The position numbers and the translations under genes were made by a program. A stretch of 33,148 nucleotides of DNA from the NCBI GenBank assembly GCA_944323425.1, contig CALUSL010000022.1, positions 1-33,148 of the forward strand. The letters are read 5' to 3'. The notes below the pieces were generated by a model. The model saw nothing but the letters and a program-made list of their open reading frames with translations. It had not been told where the DNA came from and searched no databases. Each line of letters begins with the position of its first letter. The first letter of the stretch is position 1. Source of the DNA: Candidatus Gastranaerophilales bacterium (GTDB lineage: Bacteria > Cyanobacteriota > Vampirovibrionia > Gastranaerophilales > Gastranaerophilaceae). Positions 24,399 to 32,338 of this stretch are shown here, in pieces.

Positions 24399-24843
24399 TT
24401 TTTTTCATGACAGCCTTTACTTTATGCATAGTTGGCATTTTGTAGAAGCCTAATTTTTTCCAGAATTTATACATTTTTTCAGTATTTAAATCTATAACCT
24501 GTCCGTCCTTTGTAATACCGTGTTCTATATTGTTATCATGAGACATTATGCTGGTGAGTCCTGTTACAAAATTTTTTGTAATCATTCCTTCTATTGAACT
24601 CATTGTCGCTTCTTCAGGTTTAAAATTTCTATAGCTGCATTCTATAATATACCCGCGCTGCCATACACGTTTATAACCATCTCCTGTCTTTATATTAAAC
24701 TGGCATTTTACATCTTTACCCAAAGGTGTCGTAAATCTTGCTGTTACGTCGCCTGTCTTTTTATTTTCCAAATACTCGTAATCTTTATATCTTCTTTTTT
24801 TAAAATCAGGGCAAATTAAACAAAACGGTCTTGAAAAATACAT
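24376..24843 (-). CDS. Unknown 155-residue protein
   Basis: No family recognised. The product is basic and polar, with a beta-rich first half (DYEYLENKKTGDVTARFTTP, KCQFNIKTGDGYKRVWQRG) and a Lys-rich C-terminal helix (MPTMHKVKAVMKKIKSC). There is no signal peptide or membrane span. AGGA lies about 7 nt before ATG 24843. It is last in a minus-strand series with the CxxCxxCC, TPR and 112-residue genes, 70 nt after the CxxCxxCC gene. Its final seven codons overlap the end of folP on the other strand, so no terminator separates the two convergent genes. Confidence 0.7.
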   Translation of the reverse strand: MYFSRPFCLICPDFKKRRYKDYEYLENKKTGDVTARFTTPLGKDVKCQFNIKTGDGYKRVWQRGYIIECSYRNFKPEEATMSSIEGMITKNFVTGLTSIMSHDNNIEHGITKDGQVIDLNTEKMYKFWKKLGFYKMPTMHKVKAVMKKIKSCRKF

Positions 24844-24913
24844 AAATAATCCTCATCTTGTGCATGTATCTGAGACAAACCCGCTGAATAAAAATTTTTG
24901 CTAGTTTAATAAA

Positions 24914-25366
24914 TTATTTTTTACGATTGTGCAGCCGTTCAAAAACCTCATCAAATGTTTCAATAGGTGTAAATTTGTATCCGCAGTTCTCCGCAAGTTC
25001 ACCACCCATCATAAAAATAGCTTCCTGAGGATATCTGCGGCAGATTCCAGGGCGTTTTTTATGAATTTTGCATTTGTGAGTTTTTTCATCAAGATTTGTG
25101 CATTCAAAAATTAAACCTATTTCGTCTTTGCCTGTGACTTTTAAATATGTATAAAAAGGGTGCAGGAGCCTGAGCTTTTTATACTCTTCTTCAGTCTGGA
25201 CAACGTTTTTTGCATGTCTGACATAAATTTGTTTGCAGCAGCGACCACAGCCCAGACAGTGACCTGTACGATAATATGTCCGTCTCAAAATATTTTTGTA
25301 AATAAATTTTTTTATTTTACTAAGCACCGAACTGTTCTCTTGCGATAATGACCTTTTTGCATTCAA
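24914..25366 (-). CDS. CxxCxxCC (YkgJ/UPF0153) family protein
   Basis: Putative zinc- or iron-cluster-binding protein of the CxxCxxCC family. The defining CLGCGRCC (Cys37, 40, 43, 44) is followed by Cys89, Cys99, Cys109 (KRPGICRRYPQ) and Cys128, all typical of the family, which has no firmly known function. The N-terminal 35 residues are basic. I give ATG 25366 (150 residues), overlapping the TPR gene by 47 nt without an SD. A GTG at 25327, with AGAG upstream and an 8-nt overlap, is a plausible alternative start giving 137 residues. Confidence 0.85.
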   Translation of the reverse strand: MNAKRSLSQENSSVLSKIKKFIYKNILRRTYYRTGHCLGCGRCCKQIYVRHAKNVVQTEEEYKKLRLLHPFYTYLKVTGKDEIGLIFECTNLDEKTHKCKIHKKRPGICRRYPQEAIFMMGGELAENCGYKFTPIETFDEVFERLHNRKK

Positions 25367-26570
25367 CTTTGCACTTCATTGCGTAAACCATTTCTTTTGT
25401 GTGAGGTTCAGCCATTGTCATTATTCTATCACAAACTTCTACTGCAGCATGGAGCTTTTTTGCCTGCATAAGATCTGATATCTGGTTGTAGAGCATTTTC
25501 ACAACAAAAGGTTCAGGATTGAGAAAAATTTTGTATTTGTCTATCAGCTGTTGAATTTCATCAGAATGAGACTCTGTCAGTATCAAATAGTTTTCATACT
25601 CATCAATTGCCACTTCGTACAAGCATTTATCCTCTGCTTCTTTTGCTTTTTGAAGGTGGGTTTCAATAATTTCACTGTCCCTTGTTACGGAAGATAGTTC
25701 AGCAAGTTTCATCTTTACCTGCAACCAGTGGGAAGTAGATTCTGTCAAATATTCGAAACTTCTTTTGTAATAGCAATATGCATATGACTTGTTCCCGAGA
25801 AGGTATTCCATATTTGCAAGATTGAGAAGAAGAGACGGCGAATACGGAAAGTTTAAATATACTATTGAATAAAATTCACGTGCTTTTTCATAATTTTTGT
25901 CGAAAACAAATATACTTGCCAGATTTGTATAAATATTCGGCTGATTTGCGTATGTAGAAATCAGCATAAGGTATGCTGCTGCAACTTTTTTTAAATCTTT
26001 TTGCGCTTTGTATTCTTCGGATTTTTTCAGATAAAAATCTGTTTTTGCCGTTAAATTTGCGATAGCATGCTTTATTTTTTGATACTCAGGAGAATTTTTA
26101 TTTGTATTATATTTTAAATATTTTTCAAAATATCTGGTTGCTTTTATTCTGTAGCCGAGTTTGTCATAAGCAACTGCAAGATTAAGATTTATTACAGGGT
26201 TTTCAGGACAAGCTGAACCTGCACAATGCCAGTTAAAAATTGCCTGATAAATTTGCCCGTCAGAATAATGTTCATTTCCTATATTCAAATAAGCTGCATA
26301 TTCCAGTGGTGAAAGATCTGTAGCTCTCTGCCAGAACGAGATGGCTTTTTCTTTTTGTCCGAGTTTTTTATAACAATTTCCGAGAAGGACCTGTGCATAA
26401 GCAGTATTCGAGGCTTGAGAGTCAGCTTCCAGGTAGTTTACTGCTTCCTGTATTTGACCGGACGCGTAAAGTTCATATGCCTTTGTGATTTTTGCCGCAG
26501 CTGCTTTTTCACCGGATAAATCTATATCAGAAAGTCCGGTATTATTATTATTTAGATTAATACCATCCAT
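25320..26570 (-). CDS. TPR-repeat protein
   Basis: The 416-residue soluble protein is built of tetratricopeptide repeats from about residue 25 on: AYAQVLLGNCYKKLGQKEKA, AAYLNIGNEHYSDGQIYQA, PVINLNLAVAYDKLGYRIKA, NIYTNLASIFVFDKNYEKA and others, at about 34-residue spacing. A short Asn-rich head (MDGINLNNNNTGLSDIDL) precedes them. No enzymatic domain is seen, so it is a protein-interaction scaffold. It starts 24 nt after the 112-residue gene and overlaps the CxxCxxCC gene, so the three are one unit. It is distinct from the TPR protein at 29969. Confidence 0.88.
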   Translation of the reverse strand: MDGINLNNNNTGLSDIDLSGEKAAAAKITKAYELYASGQIQEAVNYLEADSQASNTAYAQVLLGNCYKKLGQKEKAISFWQRATDLSPLEYAAYLNIGNEHYSDGQIYQAIFNWHCAGSACPENPVINLNLAVAYDKLGYRIKATRYFEKYLKYNTNKNSPEYQKIKHAIANLTAKTDFYLKKSEEYKAQKDLKKVAAAYLMLISTYANQPNIYTNLASIFVFDKNYEKAREFYSIVYLNFPYSPSLLLNLANMEYLLGNKSYAYCYYKRSFEYLTESTSHWLQVKMKLAELSSVTRDSEIIETHLQKAKEAEDKCLYEVAIDEYENYLILTESHSDEIQQLIDKYKIFLNPEPFVVKMLYNQISDLMQAKKLHAAVEVCDRIMTMAEPHTKEMVYAMKCKVECKKVIIAREQFGA

Positions 26571-26594
26571 AGAAAACCCCGTTTTTCAGGAATA

Positions 26595-26933
26595 TTAGCC
26601 GAACAAATCTTTTAGAAAGACGTTGTTGTTGAATATACCTTCAAAAACTTTGTTGTCAAACTCTGCGTCCTGTGCTCCGAAAACATTCTGCGCAACCAGA
26701 ACATTGTGACTCAAATCTTCCGGATCTGACATTGCAAGTGCTGAAAAGCGTTTTATGTCCAAATCCCTTTGGTATCTGTCCATTGCTTCTGTAGAAATGC
26801 TGGATTCATCAATTAAAAGATTTTTGTCAACATTAGCATAAGGGTTTTTCTTATTTAAACTTGTTTTTTCAATTTCATTTTGTTGTATCAGATTTTGACC
26901 GTTAACATCATGATTTGAAACACCATTTAACAT
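26595..26933 (-). CDS. Unknown 112-residue protein
   Basis: No family recognised. ATG 26933 is preceded by GGAG and AGAGGG; the longer TTG reading to 26951 would start inside that ribosome site. The product begins MLNGVSNHDVNGQNLIQQN, is polar and Asn/Asp-rich, and ends with a possible helix (EFDNKVFEGIFNNNVFLKDLF). There is no signal peptide, Cys or membrane span. It is the first gene of the minus-strand unit that continues with the TPR protein, so it may be a partner of that scaffold. Confidence 0.72.
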   Translation of the reverse strand: MLNGVSNHDVNGQNLIQQNEIEKTSLNKKNPYANVDKNLLIDESSISTEAMDRYQRDLDIKRFSALAMSDPEDLSHNVLVAQNVFGAQDAEFDNKVFEGIFNNNVFLKDLFG

Positions 26934-27008
26934 AATCCCTCTTCTCCTCAATATCTATTATGAATATATTTAAAGATTTTTCCATAAACCATTAGATTAG
27001 TGTTTATT

Positions 27009-27059
27009 GACCACATGGTCTATATTTTGGTATATATGAAAAAAAATCAAACATATATA
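27009..27059. promoter_or_regulatory. Two inverted repeats in a divergent intergenic region
   Basis: GACCA-CA-TGGTC (27009-27020), and TATATATG (27031-27038) with CATATATA (27052-27059). They lie between the 26933 and 27114 start codons, upstream of the -35 of the latter. Either could be a regulator binding site. Confidence 0.4.
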
Positions 27060-27063
27060 GTAG

Positions 27064-27092
27064 TTGTTTATTAAATAAATAGATATTATAAT
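27064..27092 (+). promoter_or_regulatory. Promoter of the membrane protein gene
   Basis: TTGTTT (27064-27069), 17 bp, then perfect TATAAT (27087-27092), 21 nt before the ATG with an AAGGG site between. Confidence 0.7.
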
Positions 27093-27113
27093 AATAATAC
27101 GAAGGGAAAATTA

Positions 27114-27833
27114 ATGGCATCAATAACAGATTCAATTAGAGCGGTAAATTCAGACAATTATGCATTACTCAAACTGGGTGCATTTGCATATTTGTTCTAT
27201 CTTTTATTTGAAATGACTACGGCGCCGGCACCAGAAACAGCTAATGCTACAGCTAACACAATAAAAATAAATTATTTCCAGATAGGGCTGCTGACATTTT
27301 TCTATTCAGGCTTTTGTTCTATTATTATGAACAACAGAATATCTCAGTCAGTTGTAACCCTTCCTCCGTTTGATCCTCTAAAGTTTCTTACGGTTTGCGC
27401 TAAATGTACTGTCGTGGCATTGCCTTATCTTGTTGTGGGGATTCCTATTATCATTTATGCTCAAAGTTTTTTCCATTTTGAAGGGGTTGTTCAACTCATT
27501 GCTATATCAATAATTGAATTGATTATTGTCGCAATTATTATAACTGCTATTATCTGTTTTTCACGGGATTTTAAAATACAGGACAGTTATAACTTTAAAA
27601 GACTTATGTCAGGATTTCCTGATGTACTTGTATACACTTTTGTTGCAATAGTTTTGCTTGCATTGTTCAATGCTTTTGTCGCTGTACCGATACTCTGGCT
27701 TGCTTATTCATTTTTTGATGTTGGTCCGGTATTTAGATATGCAGCTGTTTTTCTCACAACAATGAACCTTGCATATCTTGCTGACTACTGCGGTCAACTG
27801 AGTTTTGATATAGAGGACAGAGAAGAATTATAA
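27114..27833 (+). CDS. Multi-pass inner-membrane protein, unknown
   Basis: The 239-residue protein has about six hydrophobic spans: roughly 19-37, 53-72, 98-120, 124-147, 173-195 and 205-225. The first extracytoplasmic loop is Ala/Thr/Pro-rich (TTAPAPETANATAN). The C-terminus is acidic (FDIEDREEL). No transporter or enzyme motif is visible. AAGGG sits 7 nt before the ATG. The gene has its own promoter and ends in a hairpin terminator that overlaps its stop codon, convergent with uvrB. Confidence 0.82.
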   Translation: MASITDSIRAVNSDNYALLKLGAFAYLFYLLFEMTTAPAPETANATANTIKINYFQIGLLTFFYSGFCSIIMNNRISQSVVTLPPFDPLKFLTVCAKCTVVALPYLVVGIPIIIYAQSFFHFEGVVQLIAISIIELIIVAIIITAIICFSRDFKIQDSYNFKRLMSGFPDVLVYTFVAIVLLALFNAFVAVPILWLAYSFFDVGPVFRYAAVFLTTMNLAYLADYCGQLSFDIEDREEL

Positions 27834-27875
27834 TAATGCAATTGTTTGAAAGCCTTGCATTATTATTATTTTTTA
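27831..27875 (+). terminator. Terminator after the membrane protein gene
   Basis: TAATAATGCA (27831-27840) pairs with TGCATTATTA (27856-27865), followed by a T-rich tract. The stem includes the stop codon of the gene and abuts the uvrB stop on the other strand. Confidence 0.75.
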
Positions 27876-29866
27876 TTCGCTTTAGCCATTTCTCTGAGCT
27901 TTTTTAGCTGGTCTCTTATTTCGGCTGCACGTTCAAAATCAAGAATTTTGGCTGCTTTGTGCATATCTTTTTCGAGTTTTTCAATAATTTTAGGTATGTC
28001 AGACACTGAAGCATTCATTTCTACCATTTCTTCTGCAACAATATCCTCAAAGTTTCTGTAGCTTGCGACAAGCTGGAGCAGGTTGTTTTCAACTGGTTTT
28101 TTAATTGTTTTCGGAACAATACCGTGCTCTTTGTTGTACTTCATCTGTATTTCTCGTCTACGGTTTGTCTCATTGATTGCCATTTCCATGCTGTCCGTAA
28201 TTTTATCCGCATACATAATGACTCTACCGCATGCGTTTCTCGCTGCTCTTCCGATTGTTTGAATAAGACTTGTTTCTGAACGCAAGAAACCTTCTTTGTC
28301 CGCATCCATGATTGCAACAAGAGACACTTCGGGTATATCCAACCCTTCTCTTAACAGGTTTACACCAACAAGTACATCGAAATTGCCAAGCCTCAGGTCC
28401 CTCAATATCTCTACCCTTTCAAGTGACTGAATTTCGCTGTGTAAATACCTTACTTTGACGCCTATCTGATTCAAGTATTCTGTCAAATCTTCAGCCATGC
28501 GTTTTGTAAGAGTAGTTATAAGTACACGTTCATTTTTGTCAGTAACGGTTTTTATTTCTTCAATCAAATCATCAACCTGATTTTCTGTGGGTTTGACAGT
28601 AATTTCCGGATCAACCAATCCTGTCGGACGAATAATCTGTTCGACAAGCTGATCAGAAATACTTCTTTCAAAGGCAGCAGGTGTTGCGGAAATAAATATT
28701 TTTTGATGAACTCTTGCCCAGAATTCTTCATCTGTGAGCGGTCGGTTGTCTTTTGCGCACGGAAGCCTAAAGCCGTATTCAATCAGCGTGTCTTTTCTAG
28801 CTGCATCACCTCTGCACATGCCTTTCAACTGGGGCACTGTAACGTGAGATTCGTCTATTACGAGCAGAAAATCGTCTTTAAAATAATCAAGCAGTGTTGC
28901 GGGCGGTGACCCGACTGGACGGCGCTCAAGTATTCGTGAATAGTTTTCAATACCGCTGCAATAGCCCATTTCCTTAATCATTTCGATGTCGTATTTTACG
29001 CGCTGCTCAAGTCTTTGAGCCTCAACAAGTTTGTTCTGTGCGTAAAGCTCGCCCAGCCTTTCCTGTAATTCAAGTCTGATGAGTTTTATTGTTTCTTCAA
29101 GATCCTCATCCGATGACATATAGTGCACAGCGGGAAATATGACCGTTTCTGACGGTGATTCGAGTACTTCACCCGTTACGTTATCTATTCTTGTTATTTT
29201 TTCAATCTCATCACCAAAAAAACTTACGCGTGTTATGACCTTTTCGTACGGAGGCATTATTTCAACAAAGTCTCCGCGTGCCCTGAAAGTTGAACGTCCG
29301 AGTTCAAGATCATTTCTTGTATATTGCGAAGAAACAAGCATTCGAAGCAGGTCATCTCTTTCCAGTGTATCTCCGACTTTTAGGGTCATTGCCCCTTTAA
29401 AATAATTTTCAGGCAGACCCAATCCGTAAATACAGCTTACTGAAGCGACTACGATAACATCCTTTCTTTGATACAGGCTTCGGGTTGTATTGTGCCTGAG
29501 CCTGTCTATTTCATCATTGATTGTTGCCGATTTTTCGATAAAAGTATCTGTTCGGGGGATGTAGGCTTCAGGTTGATAGTAGTCATAGTAGCTGATAAAG
29601 TATTCAACTGCATTGTTAGGAAAAAGTTCACGGAACTCGTTATATAGCTGAGCTGCCAGTGTTTTGTTATGAGCAATAATGAGCGTAGGTTTTTGAACCT
29701 GCTCAATAACATTTGCAATTGTAAAAGTTTTTCCTGAGCCGGTGATTCCGAGAAGTGTTTGCGCATCGCAGCCGAGGTTTATGCCTTCAACAAGCTCTCT
29801 TATCGCTTTTGGCTGGTCTCCTGCCGGTTTGTATTTTGAGACTATTTTAAACTTTTTTTGCTCCAT
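27866..29866 (-). CDS. uvrB: Excinuclease ABC subunit UvrB
   Basis: Damage-verifying helicase-like subunit of nucleotide excision repair, loaded by UvrA and then binding UvrC. The 666 residues include Walker A GITGSGKT near 40-47, the DNA-clamping beta-hairpin region [32 protein letters not shown] and QTIGRAARN. The C-terminal UVR domain that contacts UvrC is also present ([20 protein letters not shown]). I prefer ATG 29866: there is no SD, but an extended -10-like TGTTAATAT ends exactly 6 nt upstream. An ATG two codons earlier (29872) is also open. Confidence 0.96.
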   Translation of the reverse strand: MEQKKFKIVSKYKPAGDQPKAIRELVEGINLGCDAQTLLGITGSGKTFTIANVIEQVQKPTLIIAHNKTLAAQLYNEFRELFPNNAVEYFISYYDYYQPEAYIPRTDTFIEKSATINDEIDRLRHNTTRSLYQRKDVIVVASVSCIYGLGLPENYFKGAMTLKVGDTLERDDLLRMLVSSQYTRNDLELGRSTFRARGDFVEIMPPYEKVITRVSFFGDEIEKITRIDNVTGEVLESPSETVIFPAVHYMSSDEDLEETIKLIRLELQERLGELYAQNKLVEAQRLEQRVKYDIEMIKEMGYCSGIENYSRILERRPVGSPPATLLDYFKDDFLLVIDESHVTVPQLKGMCRGDAARKDTLIEYGFRLPCAKDNRPLTDEEFWARVHQKIFISATPAAFERSISDQLVEQIIRPTGLVDPEITVKPTENQVDDLIEEIKTVTDKNERVLITTLTKRMAEDLTEYLNQIGVKVRYLHSEIQSLERVEILRDLRLGNFDVLVGVNLLREGLDIPEVSLVAIMDADKEGFLRSETSLIQTIGRAARNACGRVIMYADKITDSMEMAINETNRRREIQMKYNKEHGIVPKTIKKPVENNLLQLVASYRNFEDIVAEEMVEMNASVSDIPKIIEKLEKDMHKAAKILDFERAAEIRDQLKKLREMAKANKK

Positions 29867-29911
29867 ACACATATATTAACATCAAAGATTAAAATAAGCA
29901 TAGACGGGTAG

Positions 29912-29940
29912 TTGTTTACTTGTATTGATTCAGGTATAAT
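29912..29940 (+). promoter_or_regulatory. Promoter of the 29969 TPR gene
   Basis: TTGTTT (29912-29917), 17 bp, then TATAAT (29935-29940). It has the same hexamers and spacing as the promoter at 27064-27092. Confidence 0.7.
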
Positions 29941-29968
29941 CTAATAAACAAAAGACAGGGAGAGGCAA

Positions 29969-31390
29969 ATGAGTACAAAAATTTCCATACCGCAGGCACT
30001 AGCAAAGGCGACAGAATTTGAAGAAAAAGAAGAATTTGATAAAGCGTATGAATGTTTAAAATATGCGTATTCAATGGATAAAACAAATCCTGAAGTTCTT
30101 CAGCAGCTTGCTATGACTGCTCAGCTTATGCACAACAATGAGGATGCTATAAACTATTGGAATGAACTTATGATGGTGCATCCTGAAAATCCTATTTCTT
30201 ATACTCAGCTTCTTGACCTGTATTTTCATGATAACAAATACGAGTACTATATGACCAGAGCGAAATTAAAAACTCTGGAGGGCAGACTTCAACAGGCAGT
30301 ATCTGACTACAAAAAGGCTATTTCAAATACGTCTGATGAAAAAGAAATTATGAATGCAAGATATTTACTTGCACAAAGTCTTGAAATTATTGAAAAGCCC
30401 ATGCAGGCTATTGATGAATATTTAAGGATACTTGACTACGATCACAATGAAAACGTTTATGGCTCTCTTGCCGCAATATATTACAACCATGACAAGGATT
30501 CTGCAATTGATATTCTAAAGCGGGCGCTTGAAGAGTATCCTAAAAATGAAATGTTCAAAGAGCTGCTTGCTAAAATTTACATGGAAACAGGAAACTATGA
30601 AGAGTCTATAAAATATGCAATCAGCCCGCTATCAAAGGCTAAAGCTCTTTTGATGCAGGAAAAGAATGATGAAGCAATGGAAATTTTGGAGCAGTGTTCA
30701 GATGCAGATAAAAAGACACCGAAATATTTGTCATTGCTTGCAGAATATTATTACAACAGAAACGAGGCTGAAAAGGCGCTTTCTTGCATTGAAGAGCTTG
30801 AAAAACTTGACGGAAACAATCCGCTTGTATTCCAGATGAGAGCTCTTGTTTATGAAAAGCAGGGTATGGATTTTGAAGAACACTTCAACTGGGGAAAATA
30901 TTACATCAAGAAAAACAGCTTTGATCTTGCGTTAAATGAATATTTGAATGCGTATAATTCAAACCCGAAAAATACGGAAATTATAAATGAGTTGATAAAC
31001 CTCTATTCTGCTATGGATGACAATATTGCCTCTATAGAATTCACAGAGCGGCTTGTGGAGATTGACAAAACAAATGTGGCTGCACTGAAAAGACTTGCTA
31101 CTTTTTATTCTGAATCGGGTTATGATGATCGTGCGCAAGAATATCTGGAACGGCTTTATGAAATAAATCCGAGAGATTATGAAGTTTTGCTTTCACTTGG
31201 TAAGTATTATGAGGGCAAGAGAAAAATGCAGACTGCTAATGAATATTATCAAGAATTTTTGAAATACGCACCTTCTGCATCACTTGATCGTGAAAGGATT
31301 GAGAAAAAACTCCAGAGTGCTTCTCAGGAGGATGAAATGGAAGAAGAAGGATTTCTCGATAAAATTATAAACTTTTTTTCAAAAAAATAA
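29969..31390 (+). CDS. Large TPR-repeat protein
   Basis: The 473-residue soluble protein consists of about ten tetratricopeptide repeats, for example EEFDKAYECLKYAYSMDKTN, LQQAVSDYKKAISNT, NEAEKALSCIEELEKLDGNN, NSFDLALNEYLNAYNSNPKN and GYDDRAQEYLERLYEINPRD. It ends in an acidic stretch and a short amphipathic helix (EEEGFLDKIINFFSKK) that could bind a membrane. No catalytic domain is seen. GGAG lies 6 nt before the ATG. The stop codon touches the -35 of the tRNA-array promoter at 31391. Confidence 0.9.
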   Translation: MSTKISIPQALAKATEFEEKEEFDKAYECLKYAYSMDKTNPEVLQQLAMTAQLMHNNEDAINYWNELMMVHPENPISYTQLLDLYFHDNKYEYYMTRAKLKTLEGRLQQAVSDYKKAISNTSDEKEIMNARYLLAQSLEIIEKPMQAIDEYLRILDYDHNENVYGSLAAIYYNHDKDSAIDILKRALEEYPKNEMFKELLAKIYMETGNYEESIKYAISPLSKAKALLMQEKNDEAMEILEQCSDADKKTPKYLSLLAEYYYNRNEAEKALSCIEELEKLDGNNPLVFQMRALVYEKQGMDFEEHFNWGKYYIKKNSFDLALNEYLNAYNSNPKNTEIINELINLYSAMDDNIASIEFTERLVEIDKTNVAALKRLATFYSESGYDDRAQEYLERLYEINPRDYEVLLSLGKYYEGKRKMQTANEYYQEFLKYAPSASLDRERIEKKLQSASQEDEMEEEGFLDKIINFFSKK

Positions 31391-31418
31391 TTGACATGAT
31401 ATATTTATTTAGTATTAT
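31391..31418 (+). promoter_or_regulatory. Strong promoter of the tRNA-Val array
   Basis: Perfect TTGACA (31391-31396), 16 bp, TATTAT (31413-31418). It starts one base after the TPR stop codon and faces the tRNA array. Confidence 0.75.
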
Positions 31419-31425
31419 AAATATA

Positions 31426-31537
31426 CGGTTTCCGTCAGGGACCGCACAAGAATAAGTTCAAGGACGTTTGGTTCGTTGAATGACTGGTAAAGAACATGTT
31501 GTTCTAGCTGGAACTTGTAAAAATTAAATAGAGCACT
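31426..31537 (+). repeat. Structured leader with degenerate tRNA-headed cassette
   Basis: No ORF. A hairpin forms at about 31426-31444 (CGGT...ACCG with an inner TCC/GGG). GGACGTTTGGTTCGTTG (31462-31478) resembles the tRNA-Val 5' end. AGAACA-TGT-TGTTCT (31490-31504) is a perfect hairpin, and AAAATTAAATA follows at about 31520-31530, as in the downstream cassettes. I read it as a diverged first copy of the 89-bp unit. Confidence 0.5.
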
Positions 31538-31715
31538 GGCGTTTAGCTCAGTTGCTTAGTGAGGTTTACCTCACACTTTAAATAAAGCTTCCCCTGGGAA
31601 GCGCGTGAAAATTGAATATGGTGAAGGGCGTTTAGCTCAGTTGCTAAGTGAGGTTTACCTCACGCTTTAAATAAAGCTTCCCCCGGGAAGCGCGTGAAAA
31701 TTAAATATGGTGAAG
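31538..31715 (+). repeat. Two 89-bp tandem cassettes headed by a tRNA-Val 5' fragment
   Basis: Unit A (31538-31626) and unit B (31627-31715) differ at only four of 89 positions. Each starts GGCGTTTAGCTCAGTTG, the first 5' bases of the tRNA-Val that follows in register at 31716, and then leaves the tRNA sequence. Each contains three contiguous hairpins: GTGAGG/CCTCAC (31559-31574; 31648-31663), CTTTA/TAAAG (31576-31587; 31665-31676) and GCTTCCC/GGGAAGC (31587-31602; 31676-31691). There is no T arm and no 3' acceptor strand, so they are not functional tRNAs. None of the hairpins has a T run, so they are not ordinary terminators. Confidence 0.9.
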
Positions 31716-31790
31716 GGCGTTTAGCTCAGTTGGTAGAGCGCTTCCCTTACAAGGAAGATGTCGGGAGTTCGAGCCTCTCAACGCCCACCA
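31715..31790 (+). tRNA. tRNA-Val(UAC), CCA encoded
   Basis: 76 nt fold as a complete cloverleaf: acceptor GGGCGTT/AACGCCC, D stem GCTC/GAGC, anticodon stem CTTCC/GGAAG with loop CTTACAA (anticodon TAC, reading GUA), T stem GGGAG/CTCTC with loop TTCGAGC, discriminator A and an encoded CCA. It is followed at once by a terminator. Confidence 0.95.
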
Positions 31791-31795
31791 TTTAT

Positions 31796-31823
31796 AAAAA
31801 GACTACTTTGGTAGTCTTTTTTT
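31796..31823 (+). terminator. Terminator of the tRNA array
   Basis: AAAAAGACTAC (31796-31806), loop TTTG, GTAGTCTTTTT (31811-31821), continuing as T to 31823. Confidence 0.92.
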
Positions 31824-32104
31824 GTTGAGGGCATCTCACTCCCGACGGAGTTCTCCTCTCTTTTTAAACTTGACATTTAGTCAGTGTTGTGTATCAAGGA
31901 TTTTGAGAAAAAGTATCGCGAGTTTGACATGTAAGTCGGAAAGTTTTTGACAAAAAATACTTATTATTAAAAAGATTTTGAAAAATGAGAGAAATTTAAA
32001 CGGTATTTAAATACCGTTTAACAACTGTTTAATAAATGTTCAAAAATTACATCTTTTCAATATACCAATTAGAAATTCCAAAGAGATTCTCTTGTTTTTC
32101 GGCG
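31824..32104. other. Non-coding region with repeats beyond the tRNA
   Basis: No ORF with a ribosome site. It holds a small hairpin ACTCC/GGAGT (about 31840-31853), three TTGACA blocks (31869, 31924, 31947) without well-spaced -10 partners, a 26-bp palindrome (31996-32021) and AAGAGA/TCTCTT near 32081-32093. Confidence 0.6.
31996..32021. repeat. 26-bp perfect palindrome
   Basis: The two arms, TTAAACGGTATTT and AAATACCGTTTAA, meet with no spacer. A related, imperfect inverted repeat (GGTATT, AAAAC, AG, GTTTT, AAATACC) lies at about 32850-32875, on the other side of the small-gene cluster. Confidence 0.85.
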
Positions 32105-32338
32105 TTAAACGGGCACGCTACGCTTCAGCCCTCTGCCGACAAGCCGCAAGTTACGTTGAAGCTGAAAATAGAAATTATATTCCATTGAATTGTCATCTTT
32201 AAAATTGTAAGAATATTTATTTAATTGTGTTCTGCGATAACTTTCAAAAGCAGTCCTGATTTCTTTTGCAAACCTTTTTCTAAATTCAGGATAAGTTATT
32301 TCTAAAGTTTCTCGTGTCAGCCTATTTTTCAAAATCAT
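32105..32338 (-). CDS. Unknown 77-residue basic protein
   Basis: Family unknown. I start at ATG 32338, 7 nt after AGAGGG; a TTG two codons upstream (32344) is also in frame. The product is rich in Arg, Lys, Tyr and Phe (FRKRFAKEIRTAFESYRRTQ, FYFQLQRNLRLVGRGLKR), which would suit nucleic-acid binding. It overlaps the preceding gene by 17 nt. The end of the gene is noticeably richer in G and C than its surroundings. Confidence 0.7.
   Translation of the reverse strand: MILKNRLTRETLEITYPEFRKRFAKEIRTAFESYRRTQLNKYSYNFKDDNSMEYNFYFQLQRNLRLVGRGLKRSVPV

Noticed and set aside
31559-31691. Hairpins as intrinsic terminators or T-box elements
   Set aside because: No T run follows any of them, and no T-box sequence or downstream aminoacyl-tRNA synthetase or amino-acid gene is present.
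31538-31715. CRISPR array or additional tRNA genes
   Set aside because: Units are contiguous without spacers, so not CRISPR; they lack T arm, 3' acceptor strand and anticodon loop, so they are not tRNAs.
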